From assembly GCA_007844125.1 (NCBI GenBank), contig CM017573.1, forward strand, positions 11,545,940-11,609,939: a stretch of 64,000 bases of DNA. Direction: 5' to 3'. How positions within the stretch are numbered: the first letter of the stretch is position 1; every line of letters begins with the position of its first letter. Under the pieces are notes generated by a model that had not been told where the DNA came from, ran no database searches, and saw only the letters and a list, made by a program, of their open reading frames with translations. The stretch is from Sinonovacula constricta (lineage: Eukaryota; Mollusca; Bivalvia; Cardiida; Solecurtidae). Shown here piece by piece: positions 1-12,704 of this stretch. Both the position numbers and the translations under genes were made by a program.

Positions 1-636
1 CTACTCATATAAGGAGAGCATTAGTAATAATGGTGAAGGACAAATAGCCTTTTATAAAGACTTTGGCATGATACGTTTTGTAATGTAACATTGAGCCTAC
101 AGGGCTGTTGGTTTAGGAAACTACCATAACAAACGTACAGTTTGTGTTTTTAACTAAAATGCTTGTAGGCTTCATTTAAACAATGCCTTGGCAATCAACG
201 TGTTGCATCAGACCCACACGTACGTAGTTAAAATATGTATGTGAATGGCACATAAGTAGTTAAAGAAATATATAAAAAAAACACATTTAAGAGAGAAACC
301 GTACTTGTTTTTTTTTTAGCTAAAACAGCTAAATGAAGCTAATCAGCACTTCAACACTTTTGATCCTCACAAACGAACGAATACATACTATTTTGAACGG
401 CATCTACTTAATAAGTATAATATAGTAGTCAGAGGTTAAACTTTATTTTGCTGTTAATTGTGGTTGATCAAGCCTTGATTTTTTAACCATAATGACCCTT
501 TTGTCGCTCAACTGAGCGCTGTAGTAAAGTTTATAGCGAAGAAGAAATATCAGCAATGATTAAACAGACCAGAATAATTTTGGGGGATTTATTGTTAAAG
601 CAACATAATTAAGTTATTTGGAGATGTTGTCCACTT
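1..636. other. No gene seen, AT-rich flank
   Basis: I see no convincing exon, RNA gene or repeat in this stretch. It is AT-rich and stop codons are dense in all frames. Confidence 0.4.
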
Positions 637-879
637 AAAGCACTTATAGTGCTCTGCCTTAACTGTGTATAACATGCCGTGAACACCTGGCATGACATCA
701 CACCCAACCTAGTCACAATATATTGATTTCTGATCAAGCAGATCTGGAATTACCCGTATATGTGCTTGGGCGTTAGCAAGAGTGATATATCACTACGATT
801 TTCGTATGTCAAGGCATGGGATCTAACCCGGGACCTCCCGCATCAAGACACTCTACTGTTTGTCATACCAGGTCGGGGC
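637..879 (-). mobile_element. tRNA-derived SINE, family 3, copy 1
   Basis: Read on the minus strand, the element begins near 879 with a tRNA-like head. An A-box-like stretch is followed by a B-box-like 'GGGTTAGATCCC' around 819-831. The body then ends in a conserved 3' part containing 'AGGTGTTCACGGCATG' and 'ACACAGTTAAGGCAG'. The same body and tail recur at 893-1110 and 41500-41625, which shows it is a dispersed repeat. No target duplication was found, so the borders are approximate. Confidence 0.65.
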
Positions 880-892
880 TCACCATTGTAAA

Positions 893-1110
893 TATAGCAT
901 GCCATGAAGACCTGTATAAGACCAGAACAAGTCACATTATCCTGACACCGCGCAGACCAACTACTTTTATATATGGTTGAGCGTTAGCAAGTGAGCTATA
1001 CTACTCTCATGTCTCATGACTCTGGTATGTCGCAAATCATGATCAAATCAATACTCTCCATTACAGTGTACCTACGCTCTACAGATTGCGCTACCAGTTC
1101 CGACCTAGAA
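893..1110 (-). mobile_element. tRNA-derived SINE, family 3, copy 2
   Basis: This second copy has the same orientation as the one at 637-879 and starts about 15 bp after it. It shares the 'TGCTAACGC..AA' block, the 'GTGACTTG/GTGACTAG' block and the 'CATGGCATGC' 3' block. The tRNA-like head lies at the high-coordinate end (A-box-like 'TGGTAGCGCAATCTGTAGAG' near 1105-1080). It lacks the last 3' tail seen in copy 1. The head-to-tail layout could come from insertion into the neighbour or from a local duplication. Confidence 0.6.
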
Positions 1111-1449
1111 TAATCGTACAACATGTAAATGCACACAAGCAACAGTTGGACAATCAGTCATAATACATACATATATACATGACATAGATAAGTCATAGAT
1201 GGAAAATGACCTGCCTCCTGTCTGCCATGTTGTTGTGTGAGGCTTTTTTTAAAGATCAAAATTCTTTTAAAAACTCTTTATTCCCCAACCTGTTTCAGCT
1301 CCTGATGAAGTTTGGTTTAATTTGAGCAAGCAGTTTCAGAAGACAGGCCATTGAGTGTGTTCTCAGTTTAACTAAAAATTATAGTTTTACTAATTGCCAC
1401 CAAGTTTCTTAAAATATCTAAAATATTAAATAAAATATTTAATCCTTAC

Positions 1450-1514
1450 CAAAATTCCTTGGCGGTGGTTTGTATTTCAATGATATCCGCTTCTGTTAAA
1501 GGCTGTGCACATAA
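1450..1514 (-). CDS. Candidate internal exon, unplaced
   Basis: On the minus strand a 65-bp segment is bounded by a good acceptor (AAATTGCAG just above 1514) and a good donor (GTAAGG just below 1450). The one fully open frame reads L-C-A-Q-P-L-T-E-A-D-I-I-E-I-Q-T-T-A-K-E-F, entering in phase 0 and leaving in phase 2. The codon use looks coding. It is compatible in phase with the candidate exon at 2894-2980. It lies downstream of the possible terminal exon at 2313-2350, so it would belong to another isoform or another gene. No family recognised. Confidence 0.35.
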
Positions 1515-2312
1515 CTGCAATTTAAATAAACATGCGATTATATGGGACTTGTAGTTTTTTCTTATTGAAAAACTTGCAGTATGGATTATTTGAGGGGTAA
1601 CTCAACTATATATTGATAAGATCGTTAGCCTACTATTAAAGAAGATAGTTTGAAACCTGTTTCAATATTATATAGGTTCTCTCTACCTGGAGACATAATG
1701 AAAGACACCATAGTCACATATCAATATGTTTACAGTGGTGGTGGATGTAACCCATTATCGTGTTTTAACGCCTTTTGTTTGTACTGTTGTTGTTTTTAGA
1801 TATAACACATCAACAAGATTATCGTTACTATAGTGATGCTATTTTTTGTGAAGAATAGCCCCAAATAGGGTCAGTAAATCGTTCAATACAACCAGGACTT
1901 AAACACACGCATTGAGCCATAAAAGGACTCTGGAGTTATAGCTGTTGACAAATTCACTTACCAACATTCAAACACTTTTAACGTTTATGAGTTGTAAATA
2001 CTGACCAACTATCAACTTCAAAACTGATTGCACTAGGAAAACTTCCATTTAAAGTCAGCATATAGAAACATATTATATCATCACTAATTAAAAGAATACA
2101 AGTCCTTATGAAGCAGTGTTTCAGTGTGGTGAAGCGAGGTTTCAAGTAAAAAAGGAGCATAAGGGAAATGTGTAGTCATAACTGACTAGTCCCATTGTTA
2201 GATTATGAATTGTACTAATAATAACCTTGTAGTGAACCTATAATTCTAGTAAAAGTAATTCATATTGTATATGTAGTTCAAAGCTTACTCAAAACACAAT
2301 TTACACCACTAG

Positions 2313-2350
2313 TTAGCTGGTGCTATGACTTGGCCCAGCAGTGGGATTGT
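2313..2350 (-). CDS. Candidate terminal exon of the phase-1 gene
   Basis: On the minus strand an acceptor (ACCGTTTCAG, ending at 2351) precedes 38 bp that enter in phase 1 and reach a TAA stop at 2315-2313. Joined to the exon at 12705-12761 (which ends with one base of a codon) it would add N-N-P-T-A-G-P-S-H-S-T-S and end the protein at about 156 residues. The phase fits exactly, but the exon is short and I saw no polyadenylation signal close downstream, so this is only a proposal. The intron would be about 10.3 kb and would contain the LINE and a SINE. Confidence 0.35.
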
Positions 2351-2893
2351 CTGAAACGGTCAATGGTAAAAGAGTCACTGCTAGTCCGTGAATAAAATGT
2401 ACCCTTAAATTAAGGTAATACTATGTTTTATTAAATGTCAATTGTCAAAGAAATAATAATGTTTGCCTGGTTTATAGAATGGCATACCAGAATAAAGGGT
2501 GATAAAAAGACAAAAAAACTGTTTTATTTGATTAAGATAATACGTAGAAACGAACGACAGACGCTCGTTTATGATAAACCTTTGTTCAGACTGTCAACTA
2601 TGACATTTAACTGGATTTGGAAAAGTAAAATATACATTTGTCGAAAGAACAAATGAATCAGTCGCGTTAAAATCAACTATAATCCCTCCGATTCACTGGT
2701 GCCGTAGCTGAGTAAAAAGTAAAAGCTGAACGAAACAACATAACTGTCAACTATGTCTAGGAAACAGGTCAAATCAGTGCTAACCATTAAATATTTCCCC
2801 AAATCATGTATCCTAATAGCGAATTAATCAATAGCATTCAACAAATATACATATTTACCACAAAATGTTCATAAATGGAATAGCATTACTCAC

Positions 2894-2980
2894 CGTTGAA
2901 GGCGTTTTTTTTAACTTGACAGGCGTGGCTTCAAAAGCAAAGTAGTAAGTTCTCGTCCAAGCTTCGACAGATTCCGTAAA
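2894..2980 (-). CDS. Candidate exon, frame ambiguous
   Basis: On the minus strand 87 bp lie between an AG (TTTGATAG above 2980) and a good donor (GTGAGT below 2894). One frame is open through 29 codons (F-T-E-S-V-E-A-W-T-R-T-Y-Y-F-A-F-E-A...). This phase 0-0 reading joins in frame to the candidate exon at 1450-1514. Two other readings are possible: a longer segment from an upstream AG that reaches a TAA, and a phase-1 reading that reaches TGA. That ambiguity keeps the confidence low. No family recognised. Confidence 0.3.
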
Positions 2981-3851
2981 CTATCAAACTTTTCCTTAGT
3001 GCAAAATTACAACCACTATACTATTTCCTTTATTATCCACACTGCACAATTGTTATAAAACTTTAAAAAAACATGTGACATCTGAAATCATATTATATGG
3101 TCATCCCCGTAATTTGCTCTGTCATCGATTTTTAGCAGAACACCACACCATGCTTATTTATACATTTAGGGAGAATGACAGTTTAGAGAGGGATATATTT
3201 CACCATGTGTGTTGTCTAACAATTTAAGATAGTGTTCGGAATCATCTTTACATAAACTAAGGTATGAATTTATGTAAATAGTAGACCCTTATTCGCCAAA
3301 ACAGTGTAAAAACAGTGTAGCATGCACTTGATATAGGTAAATTGTCGGATATTACCATAAATACCATGTCGCATGATATCCTTTTTTAGAATAAGCCACT
3401 CATCTTGTCCAAAAACGTGTATAAATGATTTTAATTCCTTTTTTGTAAGAATTTCTTGATGCTTCTTTGGTAAAATATATAAAAGAAACTATAACACAAT
3501 GAACTACCCCCAAACGTAAATGAAGATTATTTGGTGAGATTCCAAGCATAACTATACAGGCTGACAAAAAACTACATGGGCATTGTAATCATGGTGGTAT
3601 ATGCATGAAAGCCATTTGATCCAACGTATAAGTCAGATGATGCATAGAAAACATCACGTGTAAATTGTAAATACTCTGAACCCTTTGGAATTACTGCATA
3701 GATTTGAGTGATAGCCATGTCAAAAGGAGCTCATGGAGCCTACATAGCATGAGTACAACTGTTTAACAATAAAGTGTTAGGTCTTGCACAAAGAAAGATG
3801 GAATGGGTCCGAATGTTTGGGGTTTTCAATATTTGTTTATCAAAATAGATT

Positions 3852-4095
3852 TTTTTTCTTCTGTTTTTGCTTTTTAAATACATCGCAACGACCAATTATG
3901 ATTATTACACCAACGTCTAGCTATTCTGGTGGAGGAAGACACAAGACACATGTCTGGGTACAACCACCGGGAGTCATCTGGAAGACCTTCCCGCATTAAG
4001 TCCTTCGCCCCGAACGGGACTCAAACCCACCCGGTGAGAGACTAAGCAGTCACAGGAGTTACAAGGCGACTCTATCACTACGTCACGGGCGCCCC
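3852..4095 (-). mobile_element. tRNA-derived SINE, family 2, with perfect TSD
   Basis: The 14-bp direct repeat TATCAAAATAGATT occurs at 3838-3851 and at 4096-4109, exactly flanking the element. Read on the minus strand it starts with GGGGCGCCCGTGACG and an A-box-like 'GTAGTGATAGAGTCGCC'. A B-box-like 'GGGTTTGAGTCCC' follows near 4030-4018, and the element ends in an A-rich tail (T-rich on the plus strand, 3850-3870). Related copies are at 52600-52805 and 58930-59115. The perfect target duplication indicates a fairly young insertion by LINE machinery. Confidence 0.85.
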
Positions 4096-5266
4096 TATCA
4101 AAATAGATTCAAATCATTATTTAAATTTGCCTAAGGATAAAGTCAATGGGTATCAATATCTTATAAGTGCACTTTTTGTGTAATCATTCGATCAGCATGT
4201 AATCGTAAGGCATTTTAATTTTTGGTCGTGTTAACAAACAATTCACTTGCTGTAACACAAATTCATTGATACAGGATTCATTAAGACTCACTTCTGCATC
4301 TTTCTAATCTGATGACGTTTTACTCCCTGGCATAGTTACTTACATATTATTTTATGTAACAAAAACTATTTGAAGTAATATTCATCACGACTTAAGTTTG
4401 AATATTCATATCACTTGCTCCTTGAACTATTGAGACGTGCTAAACGTGTTCCCCTTCCATTCAACAACAGAACTTATGAAACGTAAAATAGTAATTTTCA
4501 TGTGCATATGTGGTTTTTTGAAATATTCAATACTCATATGAAATAAACACTTCACATATGGCTAAAATAGTACACAAAAATAACATTTGTTCTGAGGCAA
4601 CCATGCTACTATGACACTGTATACAATGTTATAATACTATTTTTGTCTCCTACAATGCGTAAATAAGTGATGGTCATGTAAAGATGTTATTATGTACAGT
4701 GTGGTTCAAAGGAATTAGTAGTCAAGATTGCGGCTCTGCCGGCTGGGGCCTAGAATACACCGGCTGTATTCATGCAGAACGGTAAAACTCCGCCGAAAAT
4801 GGACCATGTGTTTGCCGTGCATGGCATCCCGTGAAACCGGGGATTCTGGCGGTTGAGCACCCACGGGATTGGCGTACGATATATCCTTAGTCACCCGTGC
4901 GATGCAACACACCGTCTTGACCCCGTATTCGTTGTAGACGGGTGGTCGTATGGACCCGGTAAGATCAATATGCTTGTCACGTCGAGCCCTAGGTTAACAT
5001 TATATTACCTATTTCTCTATCCATACGTATCTAATTCTCTGTTACAAACCGGGCTTGATACTTCTTACCTTTATTATGTTACATAGCCTAGAATGCGGTG
5101 GCTTTTGGGTTAATCGAGAGGTTTTAAAGTCTCTTCAAACTTTACCCTTTCGAGTATAATACGTGTGTAACCTTAGCGCTTGGAGTTGGAGATCCACTCA
5201 GTATAAGCTTTCCCTTGTTGGGCTCCGTGGTGGGTGGGGACCTCTAGTGTTGAATTTTTTTTCCTC

Positions 5267-6200
5267 ATGGCTTCTTACACCCTCAAACGACCTCGACCGA
5301 ATATACTTCTTTATACTGACTCTGAGGAAGGACAACTAATCGAACAATTTCCCAAATTCTTTGTACTGACTGCAGAGAAAGAGTTCGATCCACTTTTTAA
5401 AATGTCCCCATTTATTAAAACAACCTCTTAAAGGCGTAATTGGTGATCCTAAATCTAAAATGAAAAATGGTTCCCTCCTTATTGAAATAACTAAAAAAAA
5501 AGCCACAATCTGACCAACTTTTGAAACTGAAAGAACTTGTCACCACGGACATGTCATTATCTCAACATAAATCACTTAATTTTTCAAAAGGCGTAATCAA
5601 AAGTCCAGTACTTGCCGGTGTATCTGAAGAAGAAATAGTTACTAATCTCGCTAGTCAAGGTGTCACTGCAGCAAAACGAATCAAAGTTACAAGAAATGGA
5701 ATTCAGATAAAAACCGATACAGTGATACTAAATTTCAATTCTCCTACTCCAAGATCGAGCATCAAAAAAGCCTTATTAAAGTGGAAATTTACATCCTTTA
5801 CCCTATGCGTTGTTTCAAATGTAAAAAATTAGCACCGTAAAAGCGATGTCAAAAATACAAAAGCTTGTGGCAAGTGTGCTACTAAAGGAGACGATCATAA
5901 TGAATTCGCCTGCACCATAACTAAATGTGCCAATTGTGGCAAAGATCACCCAGCCTTTTCAAACTCATGTCACCATTTGAAAAACGAAAAAGATATTGTC
6001 GTGTCAAAACCATCAGCAGAATTTCATACCCTGAAGCCAAGAAAATATAAGAAACACCACCAAAATCATACTCCTCAGTCATTAAATCTAATAACAAATC
6101 AGTCACCATGAAAGACGCCCAAAGACAAAGAGACCCAGAGTCAGTTCAAGGAAAACCAAACAATAAAATTTCAACAAAACAAACGATTACACCAGCAACA
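5267..6200 (+). pseudogene. LINE ORF1 (gag-like, zinc knuckle), broken
   Basis: The likely start is the ATG at 5267 (M-A-S-Y-T-L-K-R-P). ORF1 of this LINE class codes for an RNA-binding protein that packages the element's RNA. The frame is open for about 55 codons, then stops and shifts. Further open pieces lie at 5521-5832 and beyond. Between about 5805 and 5980 the broken frames still spell CCHC-type knuckles: 'MRCFKCKK' near the start, then 'CGKCATKGDDHNEFAC' and 'CANCGKDHPAFSNSC'. Several stops and frameshifts make it non-functional. The order (gag, then endonuclease-RT) and spacing fit the LINE reading. Confidence 0.8.
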
Positions 6201-6237
6201 AAACGGCCAACACATCAACACAAACAAAACTGATTTA

Positions 6238-9200
6238 CAGGCTGTTGCCATTCGTGTAACAGTCCATAAAATGATTACAGTTTGCTTCGTTAATCTTCCG
6301 CCTAATTCAAATATTTCAAAATCAAAATTAGATGATTTAATAAACCAATTACCTTCCCCTTATATTCTTGTAGGGGATTTAAATGGACATATCCCATTAT
6401 GGGGATGTTCTGATTATAACAATATGGGTAAAACTTTAAAGGACTTCATAGCCCAAAATAATGTATGCCTATTATTTACATTCTGCTTCAGGGCATTATT
6501 CATTCATTGACCTTTCTTTATGTCACCCTTCTTTATATTTAGATTATAGTTCGGATGTACATGATGATTTATGTGGAAGTGATCCCTTCCTAGTAATTTA
6601 AACAAGGAATCTGTAAACCTAAGTGATAATAATACTTACTGGAGGATGAACAGAGCGAACTGGGATTGATCAAAGTTTTGTACTGAAGAATTGACTACGT
6701 TGACATTTGAGAATGCTCACGATAAAATACATTCATTCTCAAAAAATCTTCACAGCATAGCAGAAAAGTGTATACCTAAGACCACGACAAAGTCAAAGCG
6801 TAATAAACCTAGTCCTAATGATGAATGCAAAACATCTATTAGAAAACGTAGAGCGGCACTTAAGAAATTTAATATTCGTCCAACTACTGCTAATTTAAAT
6901 AATGTCAAAAAGGAAAAGGCAAAGAGCAGGCGAATCATGAAACAAGCCAAAAGAACATCTTGGCAAAAAATTGTTTCTGGTATCACCAGTAAAACTTCAC
7001 TTAAAAATGTTTGGTAAGAAACATGTAGGAACTTCTTCATTAACTGTAAATCCTCTTAAAATCAAATGACTCAATAATAACAAACACAAAATACATTTCA
7101 GACACTCTTTCTAAAAGTTTTGCTAAAAATTCATCTTCGGAAAATTATGGAATTTCAAAATGTGAAGAATTATGTTGAAAAAAGTAAAATCAATTTAAGT
7201 CAAATAATAATAAAACAAATACAACCAACATTTTTTAAGAGAACTTAGAGACGCACTGAATAAATCTCATGATACCGCTGCTGAGCCTGATGATATTCTC
7301 TATCAATTCCTTAAACACCTACCGGAAACATCATTACATTTACTTTTATCTATTTATAATGAAATTTGTTTATCCGGAGAAGTTGCAAATTCGTGGAAAA
7401 ATGCATTCGTCATTCCTATACCTAAACAGGGAAAGGATCCAACTGATCCTTTAAGTTACAGACCTATTGCTTTGACAAGTTGTATTTGTAAAACTTTAGA
7501 ACGGATGATAAATAGTATACTCGTTTGGCATATTGAATCAAATAATTTACTCACAGAATTTCAAAGTGTGTTCAGAAACCAACGAAGAACACTCAATTAT
7601 CTCGTTCGATTTGAATTTTTTATAAGAGATGCCTTTATCAAGAAGGAACACCTTGTAGCGGTGTTCTTTAAACTTAAAAAGGCATACGATACAACATGGA
7701 AACATGGGGTTTTAAAGGATCTAGACGACCTTGGTCTCAAGGGTCGTTTACCCACATTTATTAACAGTTTTCTTTCTGATAGAAATGTTCAAGTTAAAAT
7801 TGGGTCTACCTTGTCTTCTGTTCATAAACAGGAACAAGGTGTATCTCAGGGTAGTATAATATCCGGTACACCTTTTAACATAAGAATAACATTGTAAAAA
7901 CTCTAAATAATGGAGTAGATTGTTCACTATATGTGGACGATTTCCTTATATGTTATCGTTCCAAAAATATGAATATGATAGAAAGGCAATTACAACAATG
8001 CCTCAACAAACTACAAATTTGAAGTAACAACAATGGTTTTAAATTTTCTACCACATAAGAGACTGCATTCATTTCTGACAGAAAATAACTTTGCACAACG
8101 ATCCTGAATTATTTTTTTAATAACATTCGTATTCCTGTTGTCAAGGAAACTAAATTTCTTGGTATCATATTGGACAGAAAATTATCTTTTATACCCCATA
8201 TTAAATATGCAAAAACTTAATGTCTTAAATCTCTTAACCTGTTGAACCTAATAGAAAAATAACTGCAACTTTAAATATCACTTGTAAGATCGAAATTAGA
8301 TTATGACAGCATTGTTTACGGCTCTGCTAGGAGATCATATCTCCAGTTGTTAGACGTTGTTCACAACCAGGGACTTCGTCTGGCTCTTGAAGCTTTCAGG
8401 ATCTCTACTGTAGACAGTCTGTACGTTGAAGCTAATGAGCCATCATTATACCTTAGACGAGAGGAACTTGTGCTTCAGTTCATAACAAAAGTGAAATCTA
8501 ACACTAAAAGTCAAGCACGCTGTGTTATCTTCAATCCGAAATATGCACACTTGTATGAGCGTAAACCAAAAGCAATAAAGACGTTGGGTTTACGAAAGCT
8601 AGAAATCATACAATCATTATATCTGAATTTAAATTTAATAACCGAAAATAATGTATTGGAATTTCCACTATTGCAATTTAAAACTCCCGAAGTCGACTAA
8701 CTCTCTGTACAAATATTAAGTCAAAAACAGACCCTCTCGTGCTTCGCTCAAATTTTAACGAACTGCGCAACAAGAAATACTCTTACTACCTCGAAATATA
8801 TACTAATGGCTCAAAAGCAGATTCATATATTGGCTGTGCTTCCGTAACTAAAATTCTTTGTTTTGAACAAAAGTTACCCATTGGAATGGAATGGAATCGT
8901 CCATTTTTACAGCCGAAATTCAGGCAGTAAACCTTTCTCTAGACTTTTTTTTTTCTGATCATCCTGATGATAAATGTATATTATTTACTGAAACTTTGTC
9001 GGTCTTACAGTCTATGAAAAATCTCATTTTTTCAAATCCTCACATTAGAGAATTAATTTAAAAAGCTTAATCAAGCATGTCTTAACAAGAAAACTGTTTT
9101 CTGTTGGCTACCTAGTCATGTAGGCATCCGAGGAAACGAGGATGCAGATAAAAGAGCTAAATCTACTTCAGTCCTTATTGAGACAGATCTTTGCATCCCA

Positions 9201-9605
9201 CACTCAGATTTTAAACCACGTATAAATCGATATATTTTAACCAAGATACAAACAAGTTGGGACAATACTGTTTATAACAACTTACATGTAATTAAAACTA
9301 ACGTCGGTGCCAATACCTCTACTTGCCGAGAAAGTAGGCGGGAAGACGTAGCTCTTATCCGCTGTCCCATTGGACATTCTAGATTAACCCATTCATATCT
9401 CTTAAAAAGAGAATTTCAACCTCAATATGTACCTTGCCAGGAACCTCTTACAGTTAATCATATTTTACTACATTGTATTGACACAGACCATATTATGTCT
9501 AAATATTTTAATGTCAATAACATATACGAACTATTTAAACCAGTGTCTGATTCCAAGGTTGTTTGTTTCCTGAACGATGGTATTGGTATTCTTATTAAGG
9601 TATAA
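6238..9605 (+). pseudogene. LINE ORF2 (endonuclease, RT, RNase H), broken
   Basis: ORF2 makes the enzymes for target-primed reverse transcription. The endonuclease is visible only from 'LPPNSN' through 'LVGDLNGHIPLWG' (6290-6405). Its expected N-terminal part, about 100 residues, seems to be missing, as if deleted near 6235. RT blocks follow: 'SYRPIALTS' near 7452, 'FFKLKKAYDTTW' near 7660, 'QGVSQGS' near 7835 and 'YVDDFLICY' near 7930. RNase H follows from 8790 ('IYTNGSK', then 'CWLPSHVGIRGNEDAD' near 9105), and a C-terminal Cys/His motif near 9440 ('CQEPLTVNHILLHC'). Key residues are lost: the RT motif A Asp is Lys, and the first RNase H Asp is Asn. Several frameshifts and stops. The last codon is near 9605. 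Confidence 0.85.
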
Positions 9606-9833
9606 AGTTTTAAACGGTTTATTATGCTAACGTTATAAATTTTAACTGTTTAATTTATTAACCTGTTTTCACTTATAATTTACATTTTTAAACTTTATTT
9701 TCACTCACGTATTTTAGTTTTAATCTGATTATATTCTATTGTCGTTAAACTTTAACGTGGCGCCGTATGACCTACCAAGTGTCAGTGTGCTGTAAAACCC
9801 CAAACCCAAAATACAAATACATTGTCAAGATTG

Positions 9834-12704
9834 TTTTAAAATCTCAGCTAACACTTCCGCCCATTATCTCATTGGCTATTTTCAAATAATAATACAACAT
9901 ACATTAGTAAAGAGAAATATCAAATGACTTAGGTTTTCTGTCGATGATCGTTGTATTGTACACGATTTCCACTGACTCACATTTTTGTTTGACAACACCA
10001 AAAGGTAATAAACAACACTTTCCATTCACAATGTGAACAAGGGTAAATAATAATAATAAATATACAGCATATAGAACAACTGTATATTAATAAAGCATTT
10101 ACGGCGTTGCCCTAAATAAACTTGCTATGAAAAACCTTGCTACGCAATAATTAGTCAGTACAGTGTTTGTTGATAAAGACAGGACATGTTGGCTAAATAC
10201 ATATAACTTATTAGATAGGAACAAACAATTTAAGACTACCACTTATTATGTAAATTTAATTGATACCCATTTAAGTTTTGAATGCAAAAATGTGTCTATG
10301 TAAACAGGAAAAAATGTATTCTTATAATTTTGAAACTTGTCCTTTCCAGCCAATGCAAATCAATTGCTTCCCTACAAGTAGCCTATATTGCTTTAATGAT
10401 CGAGTTCTCAATGTACGAAAATAAATTAAAAAACAAACAAAACAGAGAACAATGTACACACCTGTTATCCTTTATGGCAATGTGATGAACGTCAATAAAG
10501 TAGCATCTTGCCTGGATATAATGTGTTGTTTGGCTTAGAAAGTTTAACAGCATTCATATTTTTTAATTCATGGCTTTTGGACCTGTCAGGCTATATGACT
10601 TTTCTCATTGTATGTTTTACATTATAGAATATGTTATGAATAACAAGGACGTGAAAACACATCTCATACAGGTGTATTCGACTAACAACTAAGAAAATTG
10701 AGATGGCATCAGACTACCGACAGCTAATATTCTCAAGTCTATATCTAAACACACAAGCTTGCAGTAAAAAGTAGATCTCATTATGATATTTTACTGACAG
10801 AAACAAAAGAAAACTTTGACATCTCTCTAAAATACCAAACATATTTTAAATACGATATAAATTTTGTAGTATGACCCTTTGATTTTCTGGATGAATCCCA
10901 TACATTTGGAATTGGCAGCAACACTACAGGTACTGTAATAAATTAAAAAAAGTTATGCTCTTACTTCGATTTGCTTGATGCTCAGTTATCTAACTGATAA
11001 GCTCGATAGTCAAGTGGTCTATACCCACTAGCTAGTTGTTTTAATGACACGCAGCTCACTGGTAAATATGGAGTGTCCGTCTAGTTCTATTTTAGATCGC
11101 TTAGTTAAACATGTTTGTGTCAAAGGACATACGTGCAAGCTGATCTTTCTGGGTCTTTGATTCCATATGTATATTTTTTTTCATTTCTAAGTCAACATTA
11201 ATGAACATAATTTCTACACGACCTGAATTGTACGGTCTGTTAAGACATTAATGATCACGTTTACCGACCAAAAAAGAAGGGTCAAGGTTTAGTGATAACC
11301 TGCTCTTTTGCCATTTAATACACAAACATTTGCATCATGAATGTGAGCAAGTCGTCATGCTCGCATTCATATCTTAAACTATTGTCAGGACTCCAGTCGG
11401 GGTGTAGACGATAAAAAAATTACTACTTAAATCGCGTTGCATTTAAATGTATTTTAATAATGTATTTATATTTATTAAGCTGGGTTGATTAGGCATGATA
11501 TGTGTTGGTTTGTCCAGAGTCGCACATAAGTGTAACCGAGATAACTTCAATGAGGTTGGCAATATCTTTTGTATTTAATCTAAATTCCTGACCAGTTCGA
11601 ACTTATTTCAGGCAGATGTTTACTAAATTCATGTACATTCAGCTATTTACTTTAATTTTAAATCAGAAATTGCTTCGTTCATTAACTTATTTGAAATCTG
11701 TATTTACAATTCTGCATGTATTTTAACTAATGATGGTTAGGCACTTTTACCAGAGTTTGAGCTTAGGTATTCACAATACGTTATCCATGTTTTGTGCATG
11801 TACCTTGAAGTAAATACATATTTGTACATTGTATAAGTGAATTTAGATTCCCAGTTGGATTTGTCTAGGTACCAGCTAGGTTTCTAACAAGGTTCAAGTC
11901 TATCTAATGGTAGCAGTAGTGACCATAAACGTAGACATAACATTGATATATCGAACTAGTATTAAAAAGGTGCAATGACTCCTGCAATGATCGTATAATC
12001 ATTTCATACATATGAAACATAAATAATAACAAAGACAACAAAGTTAAAATCATTCACAAAGAAAAAAAAACAAATAAAAAAAACCTAACTAAGTAACACA
12101 ATCGTATTAAAATAAAATATGATAATACACCATATTAACCTGCAAATGACGACACGCAAATGCGTAACAATGGTTAAATACAGAAACTTCATACAGGACC
12201 ATGTTTGTATAGTAAATTGTGCATACATGTATACTTAGAAAATTATTATTAAAATGCAAATGCACATCAGGCACTTGATATTTATTTTCTTTATGCATCC
12301 ACCCAAGTCAATGAAATTATGTTTGAAAATACATAGTATAAACACGACAAAATAATGGGTTTTGTAATTTTTGTCCTTTAAATTCGTATCCGCTGAACCG
12401 ATAGTTCATGTCTTTGCAAGACAATAAGCTGAGTGATAGATGCAGGTAAAATGTTGTTCCTGTTGTTTTCAAAAGATACAAACCCACTTTATGCAACTTG
12501 TATTTTAAATCATTTGGTGCAGTGTATTTCATATAGGTATCATCATTTTCCAAATTAGTTTAAAATATAATCGAAGTTTATAACTAGGGCAATCTGTATT
12601 CAATCAGAAGTCAAATTGAAATATTTGATTTATCCTGAATTTCGGGGCTTAACTATGCTTAAATTCGATTAAATATTTGTTATACAAGAGGGGTAATGTC
12701 TTAC
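9834..12704. other. Intron sequence, no feature seen
   Basis: AT-rich sequence with scattered stops in every frame. Within the model of the minus-strand gene it is the remainder of a large intron. A 78-codon minus-strand frame at 12317-12553 has no splice context or motif, and I treat it as chance. Confidence 0.4.

Larger units (their letters stand above)
4731..9823 (+). mobile_element. Full-length but decayed I/Nimb-like LINE with 10-bp TSD
   Basis: A 5.1-kb non-LTR retrotransposon is flanked by the exact direct repeat GTCAAGATTG at 4721-4730 and 9824-9833. The layout is a GC-richer 5' leader (4731-5266), a gag-like ORF1 with zinc knuckles, and an ORF2 with endonuclease, reverse transcriptase, RNase H and a C-terminal Cys/His motif. 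A 3' UTR contains 'GTGGCGCCGTATGACC' and ends in an A-rich, non-homopolymer tail. RNase H after the RT places it with the I-group LINEs; Nimb-like is my best guess from the layout and 3' end. Both ORFs are broken many times, so it is dead. The 5' leader retains both ends, so this was not a 5'-truncated insertion. It lies in the 10-kb intron of the minus-strand gene. Confidence 0.9.

Noticed and set aside
12317..12553. 78-codon minus-strand open frame
   Set aside because: No splice context, no motif, and AT-rich composition as expected by chance.
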